A DNA stretch of 64,000 bases from Pedobacter sp. SL55 (GTDB lineage Bacteria; Bacteroidota; Bacteroidia; Sphingobacteriales; Sphingobacteriaceae), in contig NZ_CP113059.1 of NCBI RefSeq assembly GCF_026625705.1, forward strand, positions 2,294,001 through 2,358,000. Reading direction: 5' to 3'. The position numbers were made by a program, and so were the translations under genes. The notes beneath the pieces are model-generated. The model ran no database searches. It was given only the letters and a program-made list of their open reading frames with translations, and had not been told where the DNA came from. This document shows, one piece after another, positions 47,972 to 57,541 of this stretch. Numbering within the stretch: the stretch's first letter is position 1; each line of letters opens with the position of its first letter.

Positions 47972-49213
47972 TTGATACTTTATTGATTTTGATAAGTGCG
48001 TAAATGAAATTCATCAGCAATTGTCCTGCAGCTATGATAATATTCAGTACCAATGCCTTTTCAATAGTAGAAGGATTAAAAATTACGATTCCAACAATAA
48101 TGATGACTAGGTTAATAGGTATAGATATAATAGGATTAATTACCCAACCTCTGGCAATATATAATGAAAAAACAGTTCCAGCAAGCAAGCTTACGCAACT
48201 TCCAATCATACTTAAAAGTAGTTCGTGTTCAAGGCCACTATATTGCTTTCCAATTATTAATAGTAAAGGCGTAGCAAATAACCAAAATCCAATTAAGATT
48301 ATCCCCATTCCAGCCGTTAGAGTAATTATTATTTTCATAAATGCAATCAATAGCATTTGTTTGTTTGGGAGAAGTTTAGAATATTTTGGGACGATTATTG
48401 TAGAAATGATTATTGTTATGATAGAAAAAAAGCACTATATCTTCCAAGTGCCCCAAGTTGTGCCACTGCGTATGTAGTGCCTAAGATAGACATCAACCAT
48501 ATTGTGATTTGACTGGATAAACAATAGTATAAAGATGTAGGTAAAACTCTTTTTACTGTAGCATACATCTTTTGTTTTACGATATCATCAGTCTGTTGAT
48601 TAAAGTCTATATATTTTCCGGAAACTTTTTTTAGATTATTGTTAGACCATAAAAGTGGTAGAACCCCGATTAGTAAAGCCACGGAAACTTTAGGAATAAA
48701 GTATAGAAAAACAAGTAATGTTAGTCTCAGGATATTTAATATCAATTGATTTTTTTGAAGTTCGCTAACATCTTGATGTAATTTAGGAGCAATTTGTAAG
48801 AGTGAATTGGAAAAGGATAAAAAAAATAAAGGAATTAATGCGGATATTATTATCGTTGAGTTTAATAAGTTTGGGTTAAGTCTTTGTAAAAAATAATACA
48901 ATATAGGAATGGCAAAAAGCAAGCTGTAGTAAGCAAACCTTTTCCTTAAGGCAAGACCAGTCTGCATAATTCTACCTAAAGCCTTTTTGTTATTCCAAAC
49001 TTGGCCGCCCTGAGCCATTACACTACCCGAAATTCCTCCGTCGGCAAGAATTATCATTGTACCCAACATCGTATTTGCCAAAGTAAATAAAGCATAATCT
49101 GAAGTGGAGAGTAACCTGACAACTAAAATACCAGAGATAACACTGATAACTTGAATAATTAATTGGCTAATGCCTGTTACACCAAAGTTGCGGATATTTT
49201 TAGTTAGTAACAT
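47952..49213 (-). pseudogene. wzx: Oligosaccharide flippase (Wzx type), frameshifted
   Basis: About 420 residues when repaired, with roughly twelve membrane helices. The start has RNFGVTGISQLIIQVISVIS, as in polysaccharide flippases. An A7 run on the plus strand at 48425-48431 is one short; repair reads YSAFFSIITIIISTIIVPKY and joins the second piece (GMGIILIGFWLFATPLLLI). It would carry the lipid-linked unit across the inner membrane. It lies upstream of most glycosyltransferases, within their transcript. Confidence 0.82.
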
Positions 49214-49284
49214 TTTTATTTTTCAGCTTATCTAATCGATTAAGTGGTATTAACGATTATATATGAAACTCGATAAACGAATTT

Positions 49285-50379
49285 TCATTTTAACAACGCT
49301 CCAACTTTTTCCACATACCTATCAAATCCAAATTGCTTTACCGTTAATGCTTGTTGCGCTTTAGGCTCATGTGCTGGGTTATTCAATGCTTGTTGTATAG
49401 CTTTGATGATTTCTTCTTCGCTATCGGGATTGACTAGTTGGCCTAGCTTGCCATTCAGTAGGGCATCGGTACTGCCATCGATATTGCCAGCAATCACTTG
49501 GCAGCCATGTGCAGCAGCTTCGATGAGTACAATTCCAAAACCTTCTTTTTTGCTAGGGAGCACAAAGCAATCTGCTAAACGGTAATGCGCTTCAATTTCC
49601 TTTTCTTCAATAAAACCAATGATTTTTACCTCATCTGAGAGTTGGTGCTTCGCAATCAGTTGGCTCAATCGCATTTGCTCTTGTTCATCGGCTTTGCCGC
49701 CTATTATATATACGAGTTGAGGAAACTGAGCTTTTAAGGCTTTCACGGCGTTGATGGCCAAATCATAATTTTTGGCATGTTCGGTAGCCGATAACCTGGT
49801 TAGCGTAAACAAAACAAAAGCATCTGGTTTGATTTGGTATTGATCTAGCAAGTTGCTAGGTTTAGTAAAGTTTGAAGGTATTTTATAAAATGGATCGAGC
49901 GTATTATGCAGTACCTTGATATTTGCTGAAGGAATTTGGTGTCTTTCTATCAATTGTTGCTTGGTATAGTTGCTTACTGCCCAAATTTCAGCTTTTTCTT
50001 GTAGAAATTTCTTTTTCCAATTAGGTATGGTTCTCCAAACTTCAATGCCATGTGCCCACAAGATGATTTGGGTAGAGGGTTTTATGATGTTGATGAGCTT
50101 GCCAAACAATAGCAGGTTGATATGGCTTAAAACGACTTTATCAAATTTGAACGCATTACGCAAAACAGCCAATGCAAATGATATTCGGCTGCCCGAAAAG
50201 CCTTTGAATATGGATTGTGCCGCATACTTGTGATCGCAATCTGCCGTGGCATCATACATAGACCAAGTGCTTAAACTCATGCGCTCTTGTTGCGAGATGG
50301 CGTACATTAACGATCGACAAGCTTTTTCTATTCCGCCAGTAAAACTGAATGTTTTTAAAGTAAGGAAGAGCAGGTTCAT
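49285..50379 (-). CDS. GT4-family glycosyltransferase
   Basis: 364 residues, intact. TFSFTGGIEKACRSLM holds the glycine loop; the donor site is FIEEKEIEAHYRLADCFVLP and SKKEGFGIVLIEAAAHG with the two glutamates seven residues apart. Nothing odd in length or motifs. It stands at the upstream end of the glycosyltransferase group, next to a repeat-rich gap. Confidence 0.9.
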   Translation of the reverse strand: MNLLFLTLKTFSFTGGIEKACRSLMYAISQQERMSLSTWSMYDATADCDHKYAAQSIFKGFSGSRISFALAVLRNAFKFDKVVLSHINLLLFGKLINIIKPSTQIILWAHGIEVWRTIPNWKKKFLQEKAEIWAVSNYTKQQLIERHQIPSANIKVLHNTLDPFYKIPSNFTKPSNLLDQYQIKPDAFVLFTLTRLSATEHAKNYDLAINAVKALKAQFPQLVYIIGGKADEQEQMRLSQLIAKHQLSDEVKIIGFIEEKEIEAHYRLADCFVLPSKKEGFGIVLIEAAAHGCQVIAGNIDGSTDALLNGKLGQLVNPDSEEEIIKAIQQALNNPAHEPKAQQALTVKQFGFDRYVEKVGALLK

Positions 50380-50792
50380 TGTTGATTTGGAGATTTGTTA
50401 ATTCGTGGATTTTGTGATTTGACTAAGCGTTTAATCTTCGCACATCCAACTTCCCGTAACCTGTAACCCGTAACTTCCACAGCTTTTTAGTCTTTGCTAA
50501 TACAATTTTGAATGAGTAAATGACTGAATGGTAACCTGTAAATCGCAACTTGTAACTTAAAACTTCCACAACTCTTTACTCTTTATTTCTTGTCCCTAAT
50601 TCCTAACTCCTAACTCCTTTTTTACTCCTTAATCGAATACAGCTTCGCCCTTTCAGTCCCATTTACGGTACCTCCGGGGCATTTAATTTTGAATGATTAA
50701 ATTTCGAATGATTGAATGAGCACGTATAAACGTTAATGCTGATATTTCATTTACTCATTTACTCACTCCATCATTTACTCATTCTCTTTCAT
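50380..50792. repeat. Repeat-rich gap before UpxY
   Basis: Words such as ATTTACTCATTTACTCAC and ACCTGTAACCCGTAACTTCC, and CTAACTCCTAACTCC, in irregular order. No gene. The ACTCATTT words recur at 54760-55345. Confidence 0.65.
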
Positions 50793-51299
50793 TCATTTCA
50801 ACGGCTCTATATAAGCCATTGAGGTTTTTATTTCTAGTGCATAGCCCAAGTTTTCTAGCTTTAGCACCAAGCTTTTTTTATTTTTTATCGAAACTAGTTC
50901 GGCAATCATCCCTTTAAAAGGGCCAGCGTTTACAATTACTTTTTCTCCCGGTTGGATGTCATGGTCTATAAGCTCCAGTTCTTCTCCGGAGGCCAAAAGC
51001 AATTTCAGGTCTTCCATCTGCTTATCGGGCATTATGGCAATCTTTCCAGAAAAATATAGGAAACGACTGATGCCTGGCGTCATTAGCACTTCGGCCTGTT
51101 CTTTATTCGAAATGCGCACAAACAAGTACGATTTGAATAAAGGTTCTTCTACTATTTTTTTACGGTCGCTCCACTGTTTTACTTCTTTTCTTAAAGGGAG
51201 ATAAGCTTCAATGCCTTTTTTTTGTAGTTCTTGATAAGCCTTTTTCTCTGCCCTCGAATTCGTGTACACTGGATACCATCGGTACAAATTGTCAATCAT
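50793..51299 (-). CDS. UpxY/NusG-type transcription antiterminator
   Basis: 168 residues from the ATG at 51299; the frame extends upstream into the Wzc gene, which is not a real N-terminus. NGN domain about 6-100 (WYPVYTNSRAEKKAYQELQ) and a KOW-like domain (GEKVIVNAGPFKGMIAELV) near 120-150. These proteins load on RNA polymerase at polysaccharide operons and let it pass terminators. It sits between the glycosyltransferases and the Wzc/Wza genes and reads with them. Confidence 0.88.
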   Translation of the reverse strand: MIDNLYRWYPVYTNSRAEKKAYQELQKKGIEAYLPLRKEVKQWSDRKKIVEEPLFKSYLFVRISNKEQAEVLMTPGISRFLYFSGKIAIMPDKQMEDLKLLLASGEELELIDHDIQPGEKVIVNAGPFKGMIAELVSIKNKKSLVLKLENLGYALEIKTSMAYIEPLK

Positions 51300-51303
51300 T
51301 TTT

Positions 51304-53715
51304 TTATTTCCTTTTCCAAAATTCCCACCATTTTTTGCCGGGCTCATCGCTATAGTAACCACCACCATATCCAGTACTAGCATAATCCGAATAGTAGTAG
51401 TAATTGGCATAGTAACTGCCCGTGTAATTGGTAGTATAGTACCTGCTATGCAGGATATCATTATCGAAAGCGTTTAATATGATGGCGATATTAGATAAGT
51501 TAAATTCTTTAGATAGGCGCTCGGGTACCGAGGCTGCTTGGTAACGCGAAACGCCAGAGCGAATTACAAATAGGTTTACATCGGCCATTCGAATTAGCGG
51601 AATGGCATCAGAAACCAAACCCACTGGTGCCGAGTCTACAATCACGAAATCGTAAGATTGGGTAAGGCTTTCCAATAAGTTCTTCATCTTATCAGAGTAC
51701 AAGAGTTCTGATGGGTTAGGAGGTACTGGGCCAGCAGGGATAAACATCAGGTTTTCTACTTCGGTAGGATGGGTTACTTCTGCCAGTTCTGCCTGGTTAG
51801 ACAGGTAAGAGCTTAGCCCTTTTAAGTTGTTTACTTTAAAGGTGTGGTGCAGTTTCGATCTTCTTAAATCTGCCGCAATTACAATTATCTTTTTATCAAT
51901 TAAGCTTAGCGTACTTGCCAAATTTACGGTAGTAAACGATTTGCCCTCGCCAGAAATCTCGGAAGTGATGCACACAATTTTGCTCGCTTTCTCTGAGGCC
52001 AAGAAACTGAGGTTGGTACGTACCGATCTTACCGATTCGGCAAATAGTGATTTGGGGTTTTTGATGGAAAGGATCTGACGGTTATCTTCGTCTATGGCAT
52101 CCTGGTATTTTCTAATTACCCCAATAATTGGAATATTGGTTAGGCTTTCGATGGTTTCCTTATCGTAAATGAAAGGGTTAAGCATCCTTACCAAAAAGAT
52201 CAGGCCTATGCCTAAAATTAGACCAATCATGAGGGCGCTTACGTAAGTTTTTTTGTGTACAGGCGCAATAGGCGTAGGGTTGTACAGCGCAAAATCTACA
52301 ATGGTAGCTCCAGGTGTTACGGCGGCCTTGCTTATTTGTGCTTCTAATTTTTTCTCCGATAGGTAGCTGTATACTTTTTGGTTAATCTCAAAACTAGATT
52401 GAAGGTTAATGAGGTCGCGTTCTGCTTTGGGTATCGTATTAAAGGTTTGCTTAATGCTAGCAATTTGTTGGTCTAAAAAGGCAATGGTTTTTTGGTTTTT
52501 TTGCCTTTGGCTTTGGGCATTGCTTACAAAGGCCGCCTTAATGTCTATAATTTGCTTGTCTATTTGCTGTACCTTGTCTGAAGTAGGTTTAAACGTGCTA
52601 AGCGCCGTTTCTCGTTCTAGCAACAAGGTGTTGTATTGCGTAAGCAGGCTGGCCAACATAGGGTCGGTAATGCCCTGCAAATTGTAGTTGATGGCATTAA
52701 GGTTTTTATTGCCTACAATTTCTTTTTCTAACTGGTTGATGAAAATACCTTGCAGATTGAGCGTGTTTTTCTCGGTTTCCAAGTCGGTAAGTTTTTTCAT
52801 TACATCTTGGCCCGCTGCCGAAATATCTAATACCTTATTGCTCACTTTAAACTGCTCTAGTTGCGAGCCCGAAGCCTTAACCACCTTAGACATGTTTTGC
52901 TGTAGCGTGTCTATAAACTTAATGGTTTGCGTGGCCGATATGGTTTTCTGACTGCGATCGTAGCTAACGTACGAGCGTAAAATGGCGTTAAGGATATCGG
53001 TAGCGAAATAGGGGTTATTGTCGGTTTGCGATAGCGTAAGGATATTGGTTCCCTTGGTTTCGCTCATATTTAGGCCGCTCGAGATACGCCCTAAGAAACT
53101 CCTCTTGGTGTTAAATTTAAAGCAGTATATAGCATTGTTGTCTTTGGAGAAAGTGCTATTGTTGATCTTGAATTTGATGCCGGGTACCGAAATAATTTGC
53201 CCGTGTTGATAGTTTTTGCTTACTTCTTGGCCATTTTCTAGGTGGCTTAGCTTAAACGTGCTGGCATTAATGGGTTCATATTCGAACAGCGCCTGTGTAA
53301 ATTCTACACTGTCTTGTTCTATAATGGCGATATCTAAGGGTTTTTGAGGATAAATATCGCTGGTGCGTACCCTTCCCTTTAAGTAAAAGGATATGTTGTA
53401 GTCTAAGCTGCCTATTGCGTTGTTCAGTACATCTCTTGAGCGGATCACAAACTGCTCAGACTGCATTTTATTGTTGCGGTCGTACACGTTGCGTACGTTT
53501 AACAGCTCAGATATTTCCGATCTCTTCTCGTCGAATTTTAGGGAAGCACTGGTACTGAATACTTCTGGCGTGTACCATAAATAAAGGTAAGCTACAATTA
53601 AGGCAATAATTACCGAGCTCGCTACCCAATACCACCTGCTAAGTACAATCTTGATGATTTTAACGTAGTCTATATCTTGCTGCACATTTGCATTCCCCGC
53701 CGCTGGCTGTTCCAT
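51304..53715 (-). CDS. wzc: Tyrosine autokinase with chain-length domain (Wzc type)
   Basis: 803 residues. Wzz domain about 15-520, with two membrane helices (about 31-48 and 490-511). BY-kinase domain: Walker A SEISGEGKSF (585-594), Walker A' IVIAADLRRSK (611-621), Walker B VIVDSAPVG (691-699). The C-terminus has a dense tyrosine cluster (about 759-788, at least fourteen Tyr), the usual autophosphorylation tail. It controls chain length and export of the polysaccharide. It shares one base with the Wza gene, so they are coupled. Confidence 0.93.
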   Translation of the reverse strand: MEQPAAGNANVQQDIDYVKIIKIVLSRWYWVASSVIIALIVAYLYLWYTPEVFSTSASLKFDEKRSEISELLNVRNVYDRNNKMQSEQFVIRSRDVLNNAIGSLDYNISFYLKGRVRTSDIYPQKPLDIAIIEQDSVEFTQALFEYEPINASTFKLSHLENGQEVSKNYQHGQIISVPGIKFKINNSTFSKDNNAIYCFKFNTKRSFLGRISSGLNMSETKGTNILTLSQTDNNPYFATDILNAILRSYVSYDRSQKTISATQTIKFIDTLQQNMSKVVKASGSQLEQFKVSNKVLDISAAGQDVMKKLTDLETEKNTLNLQGIFINQLEKEIVGNKNLNAINYNLQGITDPMLASLLTQYNTLLLERETALSTFKPTSDKVQQIDKQIIDIKAAFVSNAQSQRQKNQKTIAFLDQQIASIKQTFNTIPKAERDLINLQSSFEINQKVYSYLSEKKLEAQISKAAVTPGATIVDFALYNPTPIAPVHKKTYVSALMIGLILGIGLIFLVRMLNPFIYDKETIESLTNIPIIGVIRKYQDAIDEDNRQILSIKNPKSLFAESVRSVRTNLSFLASEKASKIVCITSEISGEGKSFTTVNLASTLSLIDKKIIVIAADLRRSKLHHTFKVNNLKGLSSYLSNQAELAEVTHPTEVENLMFIPAGPVPPNPSELLYSDKMKNLLESLTQSYDFVIVDSAPVGLVSDAIPLIRMADVNLFVIRSGVSRYQAASVPERLSKEFNLSNIAIILNAFDNDILHSRYYTTNYTGSYYANYYYYSDYASTGYGGGYYSDEPGKKWWEFWKRK

Positions 53716-54515
53716 TACTTGGTAAGTGTATAAATTAACAATAGGGTATTTACAATCACGAAACCCACTTGTATAAAAGTGGAGTAGGCCTGAAAGTTTT
53801 GGCTACTTACCGCCGCTCTTCGTGGTTCTACGTAAATTACATCTTTGGCCTGGAGCTTTAATTTAGGGTCTTTGATGAAACTATAATCGCTGAGGTTCAC
53901 CATAATCACTTCCGGATTACTGCGGTCGCCCCTAAATATGCGTAACATTTTGTTGTTGGCATTTGGCGTTAGGCCTCCGGCATCGGCCAGTAAATCTACC
54001 AATTCGTAATCTTCTCTGTCTATAATGTATTTGCCTTGCTTGCCCACTTCGCCTAGCAATACAATGTAGGCGTTGGCAATGCGTACATCAATTAACGGAG
54101 CATTAAGTTCTTTGGCTTCGTAAGCTTTTTGTATTTCGGCTGCCGCTTGTGTGCGGTTTAAACCACCTACTTTAATGGCGCCTATTTTAGGGAGTACTAC
54201 CTCGCCATTGGCGTTTACTTTAAATGTAGTGTAGGTTTGCTGGTTGTTAGTTGTATTGCTGCCCAATTGCGGGTCTCTTACAATTAAACGCATATCTTGT
54301 ACATTCCTAATGGCCAGCTCGTCTTCTGGTTTAATGAGGTTGTAATAGTCGGCAGGATTGTCTAAACTGTTGATTACCCTTACTGTTTTAACCGTGTCGG
54401 CATCGTAAGGGGTTTTTAATAAGGCGTTTCTGCTTTTGAAAGAACAGGAGCCGAAAAACATTGCCGATACGCTAAAAAAGATAAGTACTGTTAAGGGTAA
54501 TTTGTTGTAGTTCAT
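53715..54515 (-). CDS. wza: Polysaccharide export outer-membrane lipoprotein (Wza type)
   Basis: 266 residues. Lipobox FFGSC near residue 24. The polysaccharide export (PES) domain begins YYNLIKPEDELAIRNVQD, followed by SLBB-like strands (YIVLLGEVGKQGKYI, LVDLLADAGGLTP). A C-terminal membrane helix (FIQVGFVIVNTLLLIYTL) suits a barrel-forming Wza of this phylum. It is the first gene of the Wzc/UpxY transcript. Confidence 0.92.
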   Translation of the reverse strand: MNYNKLPLTVLIFFSVSAMFFGSCSFKSRNALLKTPYDADTVKTVRVINSLDNPADYYNLIKPEDELAIRNVQDMRLIVRDPQLGSNTTNNQQTYTTFKVNANGEVVLPKIGAIKVGGLNRTQAAAEIQKAYEAKELNAPLIDVRIANAYIVLLGEVGKQGKYIIDREDYELVDLLADAGGLTPNANNKMLRIFRGDRSNPEVIMVNLSDYSFIKDPKLKLQAKDVIYVEPRRAAVSSQNFQAYSTFIQVGFVIVNTLLLIYTLTK

Positions 54516-54649
54516 TAGTTTGAATGAAGGTGCAAATTACAACTTTTTATTGTGAGTCAAATGATAAAATAAAAAAACTAAGGGTCAAATTTTGTAAATC
54601 ACAAGTTTTAGGTATTGCGTTTTTAAGCGTTTTTGCTAAGGATGTGGGT

Positions 54650-55345
54650 GGTGCAAAGAGTCGGGGAAGTCCGAAAAGTCCGAAAAGTCGGGAAAGTTAG
54701 AAAAGTCGGGGAAGTCCGAAAAGTCGGGGAAGGTCAGATATCAGGAGGTGTGAGGTATATTCACTCATTTACTCATTTACTCATTCAAAATTTGTTTAGT
54801 CCGATGTCGGAGGTCCGAAGGCTGGTGGCATTGGCAAATCAACTAATCTCCAAATCCACGAATCCCCAAAAAGCGATAGACGACTAACGAACAACGTAAA
54901 AAGTCCGAAAAGTCTGAAAGGTCAGATGTCCGAAGATGTAAGGAGTATTCACTCATTTACTCATTTAGTCAATCAAAATTAAATTAGTCCGATGTCGGAG
55001 GTCCGAAGGCTGGTCGCATTGGCAAATCCCCGAATCTCCAAATCCACGAATCCCCCAAAAAACGATACACGATTAACGAACAGCGTAAAAAGTCCGAAAA
55101 GTCTGAAAGGTCAGATGTCCGAAGATGTAAGGAGTATTCAATCATTTACTCATTTAGTCAATCAAAATTAAATTAGTCCGATGTCGGAGGTCCGAAGGCT
55201 GGTGGCATTGGCAAATCAACTAATCTCCAAATCCACGAATCCCCAAAAAGCGATAGACGACTAACGAACAACGTAAAAAGTCCGAAAAGTCCGATGTCCG
55301 GAGGAGTGAGGAATATTCACTCATTTACTCATTCAAAATTTAACT
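54650..55345. repeat. About 3.5 tandem copies of a 188-189 bp repeat
   Basis: The word CGTAAAAAGTCCGAAAAGTC ends near 54895, 55084 and 55272, that is 189 and 188 bp apart. Each copy holds in order AAGTCCGAAAAGTC, ACTCATTTACTCATTTA, AGTCCGATGTCGGAGGTCCG, CCAAATCCACGAATCCCC and CGACTAACGAACA (or near it). The first copy is a longer run of AGTCGGGGAAGTCCG. No gene lies inside. Confidence 0.85.
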
Positions 55346-55398
55346 CAAAAAACCAACCATCAAATTTAATCGTATTTTCGTGGCATAAACTGCAATCG

Positions 55399-56142
55399 TT
55401 GAAAGTAACTATCATTACCGTTGTATATAATGCAGAGCAATTTCTGCGAGACTGCATTGAGTCTGTGCTGGCTCAAGATTATGCAGATTTAGAGTATATC
55501 TTAATTGACGGTAAGTCTACCGATGCGTCTTTTGAAATTGCTAAAGCATATCAAAATGAAATTTCAGTTTTAATTTCGGAGCCTGATAAAGGAATGTACG
55601 ATGCGCTAAATAAAGGGATTGGCTTGGCTACAGGCGATGTGATTGGAATTTTAAATGCCGACGATATACTTGCCAATAGTGGTGTAATTACGGAGGTGGC
55701 CAAAGTGTTTCAAGAGTCTGGCGTTGAGGCCGTGTATGGCGATTTGAATTATGTAGCACAAAATGACGTGACGAAAGTGCAGCGCAAATGGCGTTCGGCA
55801 CCTGCTACGCCTAAAGATTTGGCCATGGGCTGGATGCCCGCACATCCTACCTTGTATATCAAAGCCAATCTATTTAAAAAGTACGGAGCCTATCGCTTGA
55901 CTTATGGCTCGGCAGCAGATTACGAATTGATGCTGCGTTATGGTTATACTCAAAAAATGAATACACGGTATTTGCCCTTGCTTATGGTAAATATGCGTAA
56001 CGGGGGGATGAGTAATCAGTCTGCTAAGCATCGATACCAAGCATTGTTAAATGATTATAGTGCTTTAAAACATAATAAAATACCTTTTCCACTATTGGCT
56101 TTAGTGTTGAAAAAGTTGAGGAAAATAAACCAGTTTTTTTGA
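55399..56142 (+). CDS. GT2-family glycosyltransferase (WcaE-like)
   Basis: 247 residues with a TTG start at 55399 (LKVTIITVVYNAEQ); the longer frame from 55294 reads through repeat DNA and is not protein-like. YILIDGKSTDASFE and ILNADDIL give the DxD site near residue 92. The KGMYDALNKGI region and the AYRLTYGSAADYELMLRYGY block match the WcaE-like group. The repeat array lies just before it. It is the start of a plus-strand group with the WecA-like gene. Confidence 0.86.
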   Translation: MKVTIITVVYNAEQFLRDCIESVLAQDYADLEYILIDGKSTDASFEIAKAYQNEISVLISEPDKGMYDALNKGIGLATGDVIGILNADDILANSGVITEVAKVFQESGVEAVYGDLNYVAQNDVTKVQRKWRSAPATPKDLAMGWMPAHPTLYIKANLFKKYGAYRLTYGSAADYELMLRYGYTQKMNTRYLPLLMVNMRNGGMSNQSAKHRYQALLNDYSALKHNKIPFPLLALVLKKLRKINQFF

Positions 56143-56256
56143 AATACCTACAACTTGGTATGTTAAGCAGAGGTTATTTTTTGTTCTTTTGAAAAAAAAC
56201 ACAACTTATTTGTGTAAATAATTCATAAATTTGACTGTCAGTCTTTAAAGATTAGC

Positions 56257-57384
56257 ATGCCCAAACAACTATTTGCCGAGTACCCCTTGGTGTTTTATTT
56301 TTCAATCGTATCGCTAGCATTTTTGTTGGTTAGGTTTGCTATTCCTTCTATTATACATGCCGCCAATAAACATCAATTGTTCGATTCTGTTGATTTGCAT
56401 AGAAAAGAGCATAAAGAAAATATTTCTAGGTTGGGTGGTATTGGCTTGTTTTGTGGTTTTACCATAACTGTTTTGTTATTTGCTACCACGGTGCATTACC
56501 AAGAGGCAAACTTTCTAATTGCGTCGAGCATTTTGTTGTTTGCTCTGGGTATTAAGGATGATATTTATGGGGTTAGCCCAAGTACCAAATTTGCCTTGCA
56601 AATTGTGGTTGCGCTAATTTTAGTGGTGTTGGGTGGCTTTAAGCTATCGAGCCTTTATGGGGTGTTTAACATTTGGGATGTACACCCTATTGCAGGAGGG
56701 GTTTTTTCTATCGCTTTAATTATTTTTATCAATAACGCTTTTAATCTTATAGATGGTGTAGATGGTTTGGCTGGTACGGTTGGTGCTATCGTAAGTCTTT
56801 GTTTTGGTGTTTTTTTTGCCTTAGGGAATGATGTGGCCTATGCTTTCATTGCCTTTTCTATGCTTGGGGCTATCCTTGGTTTTTTGGTGTTTAATTATCC
56901 GCCAGCAAAAATATTTATGGGCGATACCGGTTCGCTCATTATAGGATTGGTTTCTGCAGTTTTGGCTATCAAGTTTATTGAGATCAATAAGGTGGGCTCT
57001 TTTCCTACGCCTTATTTTAATTCGGCCCCGGCTATTGCTGTTGCCGTTCTCATTGTTCCTGTTTTTGATTCGTTGCGAATATTTTTCATTAGAATCATCA
57101 ATAGAAAATCGCCTTTTAAGGGAGATAGGAACCATATTCATCATCGCTTGCTGAGATTAGGGCTAAATGCTAAGCAGATTTTGTTGGTTACCCTACTGTT
57201 TAATGTAGGTATAATTGCAATTACGGTATTGCTGAGCGATTTGGGTAATTTTGTGCTTATCTTTTTGCAGATAGGCATTTGCATGACCTTTAATATGGTG
57301 CTTACATACGTGAAAGGCAGAAGGGTTACCAAATCTTACACCGTTTTGGATGTGTTTACGAAAGATACCTTAAAGGTGTCATAG
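56257..57384 (+). CDS. Undecaprenyl-phosphate sugar-1-phosphate transferase (WecA/MraY family)
   Basis: 375 residues with about ten membrane segments. Family signatures: NNAFNLIDGVDGLAGTVG with the aspartate pair, KIFMGDTGSLIIG, and DRNHIHHRLLRLG in the last cytoplasmic loop. It would load the first sugar phosphate onto undecaprenyl phosphate and so starts polysaccharide synthesis. It lies 115 bp after the GT2 gene and is in the same direction. Confidence 0.92.
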   Translation: MPKQLFAEYPLVFYFSIVSLAFLLVRFAIPSIIHAANKHQLFDSVDLHRKEHKENISRLGGIGLFCGFTITVLLFATTVHYQEANFLIASSILLFALGIKDDIYGVSPSTKFALQIVVALILVVLGGFKLSSLYGVFNIWDVHPIAGGVFSIALIIFINNAFNLIDGVDGLAGTVGAIVSLCFGVFFALGNDVAYAFIAFSMLGAILGFLVFNYPPAKIFMGDTGSLIIGLVSAVLAIKFIEINKVGSFPTPYFNSAPAIAVAVLIVPVFDSLRIFFIRIINRKSPFKGDRNHIHHRLLRLGLNAKQILLVTLLFNVGIIAITVLLSDLGNFVLIFLQIGICMTFNMVLTYVKGRRVTKSYTVLDVFTKDTLKVS

Positions 57385-57541
57385 TTTTTTCTTTATTTTT
57401 AATATTAGATTTTCTTTCTGTAGATATTGGCTAGCTTTGCGTGAAGTTAATAAAGATGAAGCTTTTGAAATGATCATGATTTTATGATTGTTACCAAGCA
57501 AAATTTAATTGGCCTCATCAATTTGAAAACAAATTATAGCA

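Noticed and set aside
53018..53209. Antisense open frames within Wzc, GT and SusC genes
   Set aside because: They are shadows of the strong coding frames on the other strand.
54650..55345. CRISPR array
   Set aside because: Units are 188 bp, built of nested words, with no alternating repeat and spacer, and no cas genes are near.
55294..55398. Longer N-terminus of the WcaE-like transferase
   Set aside because: These 35 codons lie in the tandem array; the family start fits the TTG at 55399.
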